DNA from: an uncultured Erythrobacter sp.
GTDB lineage: Bacteria > Pseudomonadota > Alphaproteobacteria > Sphingomonadales > Sphingomonadaceae
Assembly (NCBI GenBank): GCA_947498065.1
Contig: CANMIS010000001.1
Span: forward strand, 806,001-870,000
Direction of reading: 5' to 3'
Length of the DNA: 64,000 bases
Below are positions 55,770 through 64,000 of this stretch, piece after piece (position 1 is the first letter of the stretch; each line of letters starts with the position of its first letter). A model generated the notes under the pieces. That model did no database searches and was not told the origin of the DNA. It saw only the letters and a program-made list of their open reading frames with translations. The translations under genes were made by a program, and so were the position numbers.

Positions 55770-57509
55770 TTAAGCGGCGCGCACCTGCTTCAAGAATTCA
55801 GCAACCTGCTCGCGCAGTTTCTCAGACTGGAGTGACATTTCCTGCGAGCTGGCGAGCATTTGCGTCGCTGTGCTGCCTGCGGTCATGGAAACTTCGCTCA
55901 CATCTTCGATGGTTGCGCTGATATCTTGCGTGTTGCGAGCGGCCAGATCGATGCTTTGCGCCAGATCCTGGCCAGCAACGGCTTGCTGATCGACCGCGCT
56001 GGCGATCGCAGTTGCGGTCGATTCCAGAGCCACCACTTCGGTTGAGATGAGTGCCAGCGCATTCGCGCTTTCACCGGTCGCATCCTGCATTTCGCGGATC
56101 AGGCTCTCGACCTCTTCGGTCGCGCGGCCTGTTTGCGAGGCGAGCTCTTTCACTTCCGATGCCACGACAGAGAAGCCGCGTCCCGCCTCGCCGCCACGTG
56201 CCGCCTCAATCGAGGCATTCAGCGCGAGCAAATTGGTGCGCTGGGCAATCCCGGCGATCACTTCAACGATCTGACTAATACGATCGGCTGAACCGGTTAG
56301 ACCAGTGATGGTCGCATCGGCCTTCGCCGCCGCTTCAGAAGCCTTGCGAGCGCGCTCAGAAGAAGAGGCCGCCTGGCGGCTCACTTCATTGATCGACATC
56401 GCAAATTCATCGGAGGCCGAGGCAGCGCCAGTGATGCCGTCCGATGCCTGTTTCAGGCTCGAATTGGCTGCGTTAACGGTCGTCGACGAGGATTCCACAT
56501 TGCGGGCCAGATTGGTGGCCGAATCTTCCATTTGACCGGAAGCGGCAGCCACACCGGCGGCAACATCGCCAACCGTCTTTTCAAATTTGTCGGCAAGTGA
56601 TTTCAGCAATTGGCGCTGTTCTTCTTGCGAACGTTCGCGTTCTTCCTTGAGCTCACGTTCACGCTCAAGCTCGCGCTCCAGCTCACGCTTGGCCTGAGCG
56701 TCCGCCTCGGTTTGAACGCTGCGCAGAACGGTAAGAGCGGCGGACAATGTGCCGATTTCGTCATCCCGCTCAGAGGCAGGGATTTCTAGGTCGAGTTCGC
56801 CAGCGACAATGCGCTCGCTGACATCGCTGATTTCAACAATCGGAGCGACGACGTTTCTGGCGACAAGGCGTTTGCCCAGGAACACCAGACCAAGCGCGAT
56901 CAGCAGGCCAGCGACCAGAGACGCGATCAGCACCTTGATTTCAAACAATCCCTCGCCAGAGGCGGTTTCAACACGGGTAGCGGCATCTTCGCGCAGTTGA
57001 ACGATCAGAGCCACAGCGGTGTCGATTGCGTCGTACCGCGGACCAAGGAAGCTCTCTTGCTCGACAACATCGCGCGGCGCATCGCGCACTTCGCCAAGCA
57101 GGGTCACGATTCCGTTCAGCCCGGAATCGAGCTGGGTCACCTGTGAGGCATAGGACGCATCGACTGAAGCGGTGGCAAGACCAAGACGCTCATTCATGGC
57201 CACGGCATCGCGGGCATGCTGGATCGAGCTTTCGATCAGCTCAGGCTCGTATCCGCGCGCCCGGTAAGCGCCCATCTCGTCCTTCGCCAGCGTAACACTG
57301 CGGTTCATGCTCGCGGTGAGAAAAGCGATCTCGGTAAGGTCAGCCAGCTTGTTTGAGCGCTGCTCCATCCGCAGCGCGCCAACAGTGCCCACTGCGCCCA
57401 AGACCAAAACCAGCAGGGCAAACATGTTGAACACACGGCCAACCTGCGCGTTGATCGATCCGCCTTCGAAGCGCCTTTTAAACCACGACATGCTGAAAGT
57501 CTTACTCAT
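55770..57509 (-). CDS. Methyl-accepting chemotaxis protein
   Basis: A 579-residue receptor. One helix is at about 26-46, a four-helix-type sensor region follows, a second helix is at about 170-190, and the HAMP domain begins near [21 protein letters not shown] Glu/Arg-rich coiled coil (about 275-300) leads into the signalling domain with the hairpin [20 protein letters not shown] and [20 protein letters not shown]. No CheB/CheR tether pentapeptide is at the C-terminus. The ligand is unknown. Confidence 0.94.
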   Translation of the reverse strand: MSKTFSMSWFKRRFEGGSINAQVGRVFNMFALLVLVLGAVGTVGALRMEQRSNKLADLTEIAFLTASMNRSVTLAKDEMGAYRARGYEPELIESSIQHARDAVAMNERLGLATASVDASYASQVTQLDSGLNGIVTLLGEVRDAPRDVVEQESFLGPRYDAIDTAVALIVQLREDAATRVETASGEGLFEIKVLIASLVAGLLIALGLVFLGKRLVARNVVAPIVEISDVSERIVAGELDLEIPASERDDEIGTLSAALTVLRSVQTEADAQAKRELERELERERELKEERERSQEEQRQLLKSLADKFEKTVGDVAAGVAAASGQMEDSATNLARNVESSSTTVNAANSSLKQASDGITGAASASDEFAMSINEVSRQAASSSERARKASEAAAKADATITGLTGSADRISQIVEVIAGIAQRTNLLALNASIEAARGGEAGRGFSVVASEVKELASQTGRATEEVESLIREMQDATGESANALALISTEVVALESTATAIASAVDQQAVAGQDLAQSIDLAARNTQDISATIEDVSEVSMTAGSTATQMLASSQEMSLQSEKLREQVAEFLKQVRAA

Positions 57510-57654
57510 GATGCATGCTCACCCATTGTTCACTGAAGCCCCGCGAGGCGGAATGCCTACGTAATTTGCCCTAAGATTGGATTAGGGGTTAGCGGCACAT
57601 GGTTAAGGATGGGTTAGGAAGCCTCTGAGAAAGCTGGCCTAGGCTGATCGCTAC

Positions 57655-57712
57655 GCCCAAATGCAATCGAGCCGCAATCCATTGGCTGGATCACGGCTCG
57701 AATTGTTTGGGC
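57655..57712. repeat. Interrupted inverted repeat upstream of the tig 3' end
   Basis: GCCCAAA (57655) pairs with TTTGGGC (57706) and CGAGCCG (57668) with CGGCTCG (57694). A further stem, TGCCCCG with CGGGGCA, lies at 57726-57748. These are in the 257-base gap between the end of tig and the chemoreceptor start. They may end or process the tig transcript; no T-run follows. Confidence 0.5.
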
Positions 57713-57766
57713 AATTTGCTTCGCCTGCCCCGCTAGAATGACGGGGCAAGAGAGGCGTCTTGCGAA

Positions 57767-59416
57767 TTACTTCTTCTTCGCAGGTGCCTTTTTCGCGGCA
57801 GGCTTCTTAGCCGGAGCCTTTTTCGCAGGCGCTTTCTTGGCGGCTGGCTTGGCATCCGCCTTGGCTGCTGGCTTCTTGGCCGCAGCTTTCTTCGCTGGCT
57901 CAGCCTTTTTCGCCGGGGCTTTCTTAGCCGCTGGCTTTTTCGCTGGTGCCTTCTTGGCCGCTGGCTCTTTCTTGTCCGCAGCTTTCGCAGGCGCTTTTTT
58001 CGCAGCTGGCTTTTTGGCCGGAGCCTTTTTCGCAGCCGCTTTCTTAGCCGGGGCCTTCTTCTTCGCGGCTGGCTTGCTGTCGGCGGCTTCATCCGCTTCG
58101 ATCGCAGCTTGCAGCTCTTCCTGCGTCACTTCGCGCTCGGTGACTTCAGCCTTGTCGAACAGGAAGTCGACGACCTTGTCTTCATAGAGCGGTGCGCGCA
58201 GCTGAGCAGCGGCCATTGGCTCTTGCTGAATGTACTGCATGAAGCGCTCGCGATCTTCTTCGCGATATTGCTGAGCGGCTTGCTGCACCAGCATTTGCAT
58301 TTCCTGCGCAGTCACTTCGACGCCATTGGCTTGGCCAATTTCGCTCAGCAGCAGGCCCAAACGCACGCGGCGCTCGGCGATGGAACGATATTCGTCCTTT
58401 TCCGCTTCAATTTCTTTGAGAGCCTCTTCAGGCTTCTCTTCTTTCGCCGCTTCTTGTTGAAGCTGAGCCCAGATTTGCTCAAATTCGGCATCGACCATGT
58501 TCTCTGGAACGGCAAAGTCATGACCCGCCGCCAGTTGATCGAGCAGAGCCCGCTTCATTTGCGTGCGGGTGAGACCGGCGGTCTGCTGTTCCAGCTGACC
58601 CTTCATGATCTCTTTCAGCTTATCGAGGTCATCGAGGCCAAGGCCTTTGGCAAAATCATCGTCGATCTTGGTGTCGGTTTCGACCTTTACCTGCTTAACA
58701 GTGATGTCGAACTGAACCGCTTTACCGGCGAGATGCGCAGCCTGATAATCTTCAGGGAAGGTCACGTCGATGGTCTTCTCATCGCCGGTCTTCGCACCTG
58801 TCAGCTGCTCTTCAAACCCTGGGATAAACTGGCCAGAGCCGAGCACCAATGGCGCGTCTTCGGCTTTGCCACCTTCAAATTCAACGCCGTCGAGCTTGCC
58901 AACGAAATCGATGATCAGCTGATCGCCGTCCGCTGCCTTCTTCGATTTGGCGGCGTCTTTATAGCTCTTGTTCTGACCTGCGAGACCTTGCAGCGCTTCT
59001 TCGATCTGCTCGTCCTTCACAGGAACAACCAGTTTCTCGAGCGTTAGGCCGTCGGTGCTTGGCGCTTCAACTTCTGGGAGAATTTCCAGCTCGACCGAAA
59101 TCTCGGCGTCTTTGCCTTCTTCATAGCCCTCAGCCAGCTCAACCTTAGGCTGCATCGCAGGACGCAGCCCCTCATCGGTGAGCAATTTTTCCAGCGAATC
59201 GCGAATCGTGTCGTTCACAACCTGAGCATGCAGCTGTTCGCCGTGCATTTTCTTGACGAGATTGGCTGGCACTTTGCCGGGACGGAAACCGGGCATTTGC
59301 ACCTGAGGGGCGACCTTTTTGATCTCTGCATCGATCTTTTGCGCCAATTCCTTGGCGGTGACAGTGATCTGATAGGCGCGCTTCAGGCCTTCATTGGTGG
59401 TTTGCTTGGTCTGCAT
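57767..59416 (-). CDS. tig: Trigger factor with Lys/Ala/Pro-rich C-terminal tail
   Basis: A 549-residue trigger factor, the ribosome-bound chaperone. The ribosome-binding domain has the PGFRPGKVP signature (FRxGKxP) near residues 42-50. The FKBP-type domain (about 160-250) and helical chaperone arms follow to about residue 445. Then comes a 102-residue tail, residues 448-549, made almost only of Lys, Ala and Pro in KKAPAKK-type repeats, like histone H1 or AlgP. A normal trigger factor ends near residue 430. The tail is in frame and codes well to the stop, so it is not an error. It could bind nucleic acid or ribosomal RNA. Confidence 0.95.
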   Translation of the reverse strand: MQTKQTTNEGLKRAYQITVTAKELAQKIDAEIKKVAPQVQMPGFRPGKVPANLVKKMHGEQLHAQVVNDTIRDSLEKLLTDEGLRPAMQPKVELAEGYEEGKDAEISVELEILPEVEAPSTDGLTLEKLVVPVKDEQIEEALQGLAGQNKSYKDAAKSKKAADGDQLIIDFVGKLDGVEFEGGKAEDAPLVLGSGQFIPGFEEQLTGAKTGDEKTIDVTFPEDYQAAHLAGKAVQFDITVKQVKVETDTKIDDDFAKGLGLDDLDKLKEIMKGQLEQQTAGLTRTQMKRALLDQLAAGHDFAVPENMVDAEFEQIWAQLQQEAAKEEKPEEALKEIEAEKDEYRSIAERRVRLGLLLSEIGQANGVEVTAQEMQMLVQQAAQQYREEDRERFMQYIQQEPMAAAQLRAPLYEDKVVDFLFDKAEVTEREVTQEELQAAIEADEAADSKPAAKKKAPAKKAAAKKAPAKKPAAKKAPAKAADKKEPAAKKAPAKKPAAKKAPAKKAEPAKKAAAKKPAAKADAKPAAKKAPAKKAPAKKPAAKKAPAKKK

Positions 59417-59521
59417 TGGAAAAACTGAAACCTTCTCAACAATCTCGTAAGTTCAGACACTTAAACGCCAATACGACGCGCATCTGATATGCGAATTCTC
59501 AACACCGGCGCGGAAAAACAT

Positions 59522-59606
59522 TGGTGCGGGCGAAGGGACTCGAACCCCCACATCTTTCGATACTGGTACCTAAAACCAGCGCGTCTACCAATTCCGCCAC
59601 GCCCGC
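59522..59606 (-). tRNA. tRNA-Leu (anticodon UAG)
   Basis: Read on the minus strand, GCGGGCG pairs with CGCCCGC in the acceptor stem, CTGGT/ACCAG flanks the anticodon loop TTTAGGT (anticodon TAG), there is a long variable arm as in class II tRNAs, and the T arm contains GGTTCGAGTCC. A CCA end is encoded. It reads the codon CUA (and by wobble others in the CUN box). Confidence 0.96.
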
Positions 59607-59842
59607 TTGATTGAACGAAGCCGCGCGGGAAACCAACCGGCCCCCGCGCGCATTGCGCTCGCCTCTAGTCTGGTGCGCGAAAAAGGGCAAGCGGAACGAT
59701 CTTGTTCCGCCGCGCACCTGCGACTATGGACGCCTCAGAACTTTCAAACGCTTGTCCCCGCCGCCTTTGGCCAACCCATGTGCACATCGCCGTGAGTGGC
59801 CAGAAATTGAGCGTGGGCAAACTCTGGATTTGGATAAAGAGC

Positions 59843-60139
59843 ATGACTGAAGAAACAAAGCCAACGGCCGCCGCCGACACGCCGCCTGATCACCTGTCTG
59901 TTAATCCGCGCAGCAAGCATTTCGATGCAGAGGTTCTGCAGCGCGGGATCGGCATTCGTTTTAAGGACCGCGTGCGCAACGACATTGAGGAATATTCAAT
60001 TTCCGAAGGTTGGGTGCGCGTACAGGCGGGCAAGACGGTGGACCGCAAGGGCCAGCCGCTGACCATCAAATTGAACGGCCCGGTTGAGGCATGGTTCGAA
60101 GACTTGGGCGAGAACCCGCCCATTGCCAAAGCGGAATAA
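59843..60139 (+). CDS. DUF3297 family protein
   Basis: A 98-residue protein. DHLSVNPRSKHFDAEVLQRG, IGIRFKDRVRNDIEEY, SEGWVRVQAGKTVDRKGQPL and TIKLNGPVEAWFED fit the DUF3297 ('glutathione peroxidase-like' in old annotation) family. The role is unknown. The start at 59843 follows the family N-terminus; the longer frame upstream is not supported. It lies 75 bases upstream of der. Confidence 0.85.
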   Translation: MTEETKPTAAADTPPDHLSVNPRSKHFDAEVLQRGIGIRFKDRVRNDIEEYSISEGWVRVQAGKTVDRKGQPLTIKLNGPVEAWFEDLGENPPIAKAE

Positions 60140-60214
60140 ACCCCGCCGCTTGCCTACACCGCTGCTGCGGCGCAGGCCTGAACAGGACAGCGCGCGAGCG
60201 GTAAGGACAGCATC

Positions 60215-61672
60215 ATGACACCGACAGATAAACCGCAAGTCATCATTATTGGCCGGCCCAATGTTGGCAAATCGACATTGTTCAACCGGCTGGTGGGCAA
60301 GAAGCTCGCACTGGTCGATGATCAACCGGGCGTGACCCGCGATCGCCGCATGGGCGATGCAGAGCTGGCCGGGCTGGAATTCACCATTGTCGACACCGCG
60401 GGGTGGGAAGATGAAGATCCCGACAGCCTGTCTGGCCGTATGCGCCAACAGACCGAGGTCAGTATCGAAGGCGCGGATGCGATCCTGTTCGTGATCGATG
60501 CGCGCGCGGGCGTGACCCCGCTCGACCAAGAGGTCGCCCGGTTCCTGCGCGAACAGCGCGAGATCAAGGGTGAGAAAGTCCCTGTCGTACTCGTCGCGAA
60601 CAAAGCCGAGGGCAAGCAGGGCGAAGACGGCATTCTCGAAAGCTACTCGCTAGGCATGGGCGAACCGATCGGGGTTTCCGCAGAACATGGCGAAGGCGTC
60701 GCCGATATGTTTGGCGCCCTGTGGCCTCTGATCGGAGATAAGGCCGAGGCACTGAAGGCAGCCGCGCAGTTCGCGCTCGACGAGGGCGAAGAGGCCCCGC
60801 TCGGTCCGCTGAAGCTGGCGATTGTCGGCCGCCCGAACGCTGGTAAATCAACGCTGATCAACCGGATGCTGGGCGAGGACCGCTTGCTGACTGGCCCAGA
60901 GGCCGGGATCACCCGCGATTCGATTGCGGTCGACTGGGACTGGACCGATCCCGACACCGGCGAGTCGCGCGAGATCCGCCTGATCGACACCGCAGGCATG
61001 CGCAAAAAGCGCAATGTGACCGAGAAGCTGGAGAAGCTGTCCGTCGCCGATGCGCGCCGCGCGGTCGATTTTGCCGAGGTTGTCGTATTGCTGCTCGACG
61101 CGACGCAGGGTCTTGAGCATCAGGACCTCAAAATCGCCAGCATGTGCCTGGAAGAAGGCCGCGCGCTGATGATCGCCATCAACAAGTGGGACATTGCCGA
61201 GGACCCCAGCGGGTTGTTCAACGGCATTCGCCGCGCGCTCGACGATGGTCTGGCGCAGGTGCGCGGACTGCCCCTGTTTGCTGTGTCTGCGAAGACCGGC
61301 AAGGGGCTCGACACGATGCTGTCTGGCGCATTTGAAATCCGCGAAAGCTGGTCAAAACGCGTGCCCACCGCCGCGCTCAACCGTTGGTTCGACGATGCGC
61401 TCGCCAACAACCCGCCGCCCGCGCCAAAGGGCCGCCGGATCAAGCTGCGCTACATCACGCAGGTCGGCACCCGCCCGCCGCGCTTTGTGGTGTTCGGCAG
61501 CCGTCTGGAAGTGCTCCCGACCAGCTACGAACGCTATCTGGTAAACGGCATCCGCTCCAAACTCGGCTTTGACGCCGTGCCGGTGCGCGTATCGCTAAAA
61601 AGCCCAAAGAACCCCTACAATGCCAATCGCGGCGGAGGGGGTAATTACTCAAGCGGGAGCGGGGATCGCTAG
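60215..61672 (+). CDS. der: GTPase Der (EngA), ribosome biogenesis
   Basis: A 485-residue tandem GTPase that acts in 50S subunit assembly. Two G domains are present: GRPNVGKST with DTAGWEDED and NKAEG in the first, then GRPNAGKST with DTAGMRKKRN and NKWD in the second. A KH-like C-terminal domain (RIKLRYITQVGTRPPRFVVF) follows. The last residues are Asn/Gly/Ser-rich. Its stop overlaps the GTG start of the DUF2721 gene by one base. Confidence 0.97.
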   Translation: MTPTDKPQVIIIGRPNVGKSTLFNRLVGKKLALVDDQPGVTRDRRMGDAELAGLEFTIVDTAGWEDEDPDSLSGRMRQQTEVSIEGADAILFVIDARAGVTPLDQEVARFLREQREIKGEKVPVVLVANKAEGKQGEDGILESYSLGMGEPIGVSAEHGEGVADMFGALWPLIGDKAEALKAAAQFALDEGEEAPLGPLKLAIVGRPNAGKSTLINRMLGEDRLLTGPEAGITRDSIAVDWDWTDPDTGESREIRLIDTAGMRKKRNVTEKLEKLSVADARRAVDFAEVVVLLLDATQGLEHQDLKIASMCLEEGRALMIAINKWDIAEDPSGLFNGIRRALDDGLAQVRGLPLFAVSAKTGKGLDTMLSGAFEIRESWSKRVPTAALNRWFDDALANNPPPAPKGRRIKLRYITQVGTRPPRFVVFGSRLEVLPTSYERYLVNGIRSKLGFDAVPVRVSLKSPKNPYNANRGGGGNYSSGSGDR

Positions 61673-62163
61673 TGCTCCTCGACCTGCTTGCCTCTTCCGA
61701 CATTGCCTCTGACCTTATCGAGCGGACCTCCAGCACCATGCGCGTGCAGGAAATTGTCCGGCTCAGCCTGGCGCCAGCGTTTCTGCTCGCGGGGATTGGC
61801 GCGGTGATGAATGTGATGATGGCGCGGCTGATCTGGGTCGCGGGCCGAATTGAGCGGTTGGAAGAGCGCCTGTCCAAAGATCGCCCAACGCGCGAACAGC
61901 GTGAACTCGCCCGGCTGCGTCGCCGCCGCCGACTGGTTCAGCGAGCTGTGGTGTTCAGCACCGCTGCGGCTTTGTCGATCTGCGTGGTTATCATCATGCT
62001 GTTCATCAGCGCCTTCATCCGCCCTCAAATCGGGACGCTGATAGCGGGCGCATGGATCGCGACCATGGGATTTTTGACCACCGGCCTGGTGCATTTTGCC
62101 AGAGAGACACTGGTGGCCTCCGCTGGACAATCGGACAAAGCCACGCCTGATGATGGGAGCTAG
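61672..62163 (+). CDS. DUF2721 membrane protein
   Basis: A 163-residue protein with three helices (about 32-56, 90-112, 118-140) and a basic loop (EQRELARLRRRRRLVQR) between the first two. It fits the DUF2721 family of unknown function. The GTG start shares its first base with the last base of der (TAGTG), so the two are co-translated. Confidence 0.85.
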   Translation: MLLDLLASSDIASDLIERTSSTMRVQEIVRLSLAPAFLLAGIGAVMNVMMARLIWVAGRIERLEERLSKDRPTREQRELARLRRRRRLVQRAVVFSTAAALSICVVIIMLFISAFIRPQIGTLIAGAWIATMGFLTTGLVHFARETLVASAGQSDKATPDDGS

Positions 62164-62209
62164 TCGCGAGAGTCGACATACGGCCGCGCGATCGGCCAAG
62201 CACAAAAAA

Positions 62210-62239
62210 GGGCGGAGCCGCCTATGCCGCCCCGCCCTT
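62210..62239. terminator. Bidirectional terminator between DUF2721 gene and bfr
   Basis: GGGCGG (62210-62215) pairs with CCGCCC (62232-62237), and an inner stem of GGC/GCC repeats is possible. The minus side continues in TTTTTTGTG, the plus side in TTGTTTATT, so it can stop both bfr and the DUF2721 gene. Confidence 0.8.
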
Positions 62240-62272
62240 GTTTATTGATAGACCAAGTAGGCCGCTGAGAGC

Positions 62273-62755
62273 TTACTCTTCGCCAGCGGCCTTGCTTTGC
62301 AGCTGGACGTAGTTTTCCAGGCCCATGTTCTTGATCATGTCGAATTGGGTTTCGAGGAAGTCGACGTGCTCTTCCTCATTGTCGAGGATATGCGCAAAAA
62401 GATCGCGGCTGACATAGTCGCGTACGCTTTCGCTGTATTCGACCGCATCGCGCAGCAATGGGATCGCGTCTTCTTCAAGCGCCATATCGGCTTTCAGAAT
62501 TTCCTCGACCGTCTCACCGACGCGCAGATTGTGGATCGCCTGGAAATTGGGCAGGCCGTTGAGGAACAGAACGCGCTCGGCCAGTTTGTCGGCGTGCTCC
62601 ATCTCTTCGATGGATTCCTTGCGCTCATATTCGGCCAGCTTGGTGACGCCCCAATCGTCGAGCACGCGGTAGTGCAACCAATATTGGTTGATCGCGGTCA
62701 GCTCGTTGGTGAGCGCCTTGTTGAGAAATTCGATGACTTTTGGATCGCCCTTCAT
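62273..62755 (-). CDS. bfr: Bacterioferritin
   Basis: A 160-residue haem-containing ferritin. Ferroxidase ligands fit at Glu18 (NELTAINQYW), Glu and His in EEMEHADKLAERVL, and Glu/His in ILDNEEEHVDFLETQ. The Met of EEMEHAD is the haem ligand. It stores iron as a 24-mer. The bfd gene lies upstream on the same strand after 170 bases. Confidence 0.96.
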   Translation of the reverse strand: MKGDPKVIEFLNKALTNELTAINQYWLHYRVLDDWGVTKLAEYERKESIEEMEHADKLAERVLFLNGLPNFQAIHNLRVGETVEEILKADMALEEDAIPLLRDAVEYSESVRDYVSRDLFAHILDNEEEHVDFLETQFDMIKNMGLENYVQLQSKAAGEE

Positions 62756-62925
62756 GGGTGATGCTCCTTGAATAGATAGCGCGCTGTGGGGCGCGGATTG
62801 GCGGTGACACTGGTTATGGTATGCGCACTATATGCGCGCAAAATCGCCACCATTCAAGGCGTGGGTGTATAAAAATGTAAGATTTTCAGCTACTTGCGAT
62901 ACCCTCGCAATAGCGTGTTGCCAGT

Positions 62926-63129
62926 TTAGATTGCGAGTTCTTTGCAAGAAGCAAGACGCTCTGCAACGCCGCGCACTTCATCCAAAATTTTGTCAGCATC
63001 TTGAAGGCATTGGCCACAATTGGGACGCTTGCCAAGCTTTGCATAGACCGCTTCTGCATCGCCAGATGTGCCAAGGCCCGCCTTGCGCAGGTCAGTTTCA
63101 CGGATCGCATTGCAGATACAGATATACAT
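62926..63129 (-). CDS. bfd: Bacterioferritin-associated ferredoxin
   Basis: A 67-residue [2Fe-2S] protein that reduces bacterioferritin to free iron. The cluster cysteines are Cys4, Cys6, Cys38 and Cys41 (YICICNAI and PNCGQC). It is on the strand of bfr, 170 bases upstream of it. A Fur-like palindrome lies about 46 bases upstream of its ATG. Confidence 0.92.
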   Translation of the reverse strand: MYICICNAIRETDLRKAGLGTSGDAEAVYAKLGKRPNCGQCLQDADKILDEVRGVAERLASCKELAI

Positions 63130-63174
63130 GGCGGCTTTTCGCTACTCCTGCGAATCAATTGCAAGAGCACTTTA

Positions 63175-63189
63175 TGAGAATTAATCTCA
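63175..63189. promoter_or_regulatory. Fur-like palindrome upstream of bfd
   Basis: TGAGAATTAATCTCA, with TGAGA and TCTCA as exact inverted ends; it resembles half of the 19-base Fur consensus. Its place upstream of an iron-release gene fits repression under high iron, as is known for bfd in other bacteria. Confidence 0.5.
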
Positions 63190-63254
63190 ATAGCAAGAGG
63201 ATTCTGGTTATAAGGGTCAGAGCCACCCGCTCCAGTACCAAAACAAGCAAACCC

Positions 63255-64000
63255 TCACCGCCTCATCGGGAACAGCTTGCCGTAAGTCAGGCAGCGCCAA
63301 AGCCATTCAAGCGGGCCATAGCGGAACCGGTCCAGCCACGGCTTCGACCAGGCGAGCATGATGATGCAAGCGCCCAGAACCACCAGATAGAGCTGCGGCC
63401 GGTTGAGCTCTCCAAACAGACCCAAGGCCCATCCGTGGAAGACCAGCAGCATCAGCACCGAGGTGCCGAGGTAATTAGTGAAAGCGGCGCGTCCAGCAGC
63501 GGACACGCGCTGCCCCAACCAGCCGGTCGCCTTCGGCGCGGCCAGCACAAGCAAGGCCGCCATGCCCAGAACCATCATCAGCCTGGGCAGCGGGCTTGCC
63601 CCGATAAAGGAGGCAAGCGTGCCATAATAGGTAAAGCCGTTAGACTTAGCCCACAGCGCGATGGCCAAATGCAGCACACCCCCGCTGATCAGACCGATCC
63701 AGCCCCATTTGCGCAAGGTCGAGGGCGCCCAGCCGCCGCTGAAAAAGCCCATCCGGTAGAGTGCAATGCCGACGAGCATCAGAGGAAATGTCTCAAGCGC
63801 AAAGAACAGCGCGTTGGCCAAAGGTTCGTACCAATGCTCCTCGACGCGGTGCTGAACAAATGCGCCATAGTCGCCCGATTGCTTGATCTCGGTCTCAACC
63901 GCATCTTCAGCGATTGCTTCTTGCTTTCCGCTGACCAAATCATCGCGCATTTCGGTGAAGCCCGGCTGCTCTCCCATTGGCGTGTCAGCCACAAAGGCGA
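63255..64000 (-). CDS. DUF418 membrane protein, partial
   Basis: The C-terminal 248 residues or so of a membrane protein. It has an amphipathic loop (GDYGAFVQHRVEEHWYEPLA) followed by five or six helices with FPLMLVGIALYRMGFF, then AFTNYLGTSVLMLLVFHGWA and a final GPLEWLWRCLTYGKLFPMRR, the DUF418 signature. The frame is still open at the window end, so the start lies beyond 64000; the GTG at 63992 is not the true start. DUF418 proteins are about 400 residues. The function is unknown. Confidence 0.88.
   Translation of the reverse strand, partial: AFVADTPMGEQPGFTEMRDDLVSGKQEAIAEDAVETEIKQSGDYGAFVQHRVEEHWYEPLANALFFALETFPLMLVGIALYRMGFFSGGWAPSTLRKWGWIGLISGGVLHLAIALWAKSNGFTYYGTLASFIGASPLPRLMMVLGMAALLVLAAPKATGWLGQRVSAAGRAAFTNYLGTSVLMLLVFHGWALGLFGELNRPQLYLVVLGACIIMLAWSKPWLDRFRYGPLEWLWRCLTYGKLFPMRR

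Noticed and set aside
58109..59047. 312-codon frame opposite trigger factor
   Set aside because: It is antisense to a certain gene and low in conserved features; Leu/Phe-rich composition comes from reading the tig strand in reverse.

Overview
The window is GC-rich, densely coded chromosomal DNA from an alphaproteobacterium, most likely a sphingomonad of the Erythrobacteraceae. The pointers are the alpha-specific phosphotransferase ChpT, an ATP12-type chaperone gene, a DUF3297 gene, a fused STAS-MlaE permease, a gatCAB operon, an alpha-type rpoH, and the alpha/sphingomonad style of short palindromic repeats. The genus is inferred from gene content, not proven. There is no prophage, integrase, transposase or CRISPR array.

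1-16.7 kb is mostly housekeeping. It holds gatC-gatA, a translationally coupled block of two tiny ORFs, a glycosyltransferase and an FkbM methyltransferase, and then gatB (cut by the window edge). An FKBP isomerase and rpsU follow. Next is a five-gene overlapping operon crcB-pseudouridine synthase-HAD phosphatase-small membrane protein-ATP12 chaperone. A complete Mla-type lipid transport operon (STAS-MlaE, MlaF, MlaD, lipoprotein) faces valS across a perfect 30-bp inverted repeat.

16.7-31 kb is richer in surface functions: a YadA-like trimeric autotransporter, queE, a HerA-like ATPase, a TauE/SafE plus TIGR02186-like pair, an NfrA/NfrB-like pair, nhaA, a glyoxalase, a SIMPL protein and a TorF-like outer-membrane protein. 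At 31-38.5 kb a PPP-family phosphatase gene overlaps ugd. A trypsin-like serine protease autotransporter and a membrane-anchored glutamate synthase-like protein follow.

38.5-41.3 kb is gene-poor and repeat-rich. It has three copies of a hairpin-rich repeat family (a fourth copy lies after queE), a small A/T-richer lipoprotein gene between copies, the RNase P RNA gene and aqpZ. 41.4-50.6 kb holds a JAMM-chpT-amidase operon divergent from rluD-rpoH, then an M20 hydrolase, mtgA, a CDF metal transporter and a sigma/anti-sigma pair. This pair sits near a fasciclin-domain gene, echoing the mycobacterial SigK-RskA-MPT70/83 circuit.

52.8-64 kb holds proteostasis genes (clpP, clpX, and tig with a 102-residue Lys/Ala/Pro tail), an AAC(3)-I-like acetyltransferase starting one base after clpX, a chemoreceptor, tRNA-Leu(UAG), der, the bfd/bfr iron-storage pair with a Fur-like palindrome, and a DUF418 membrane protein cut by the window end. 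The strongest candidate for something undescribed is the structured repeat family around rnpB and queE.
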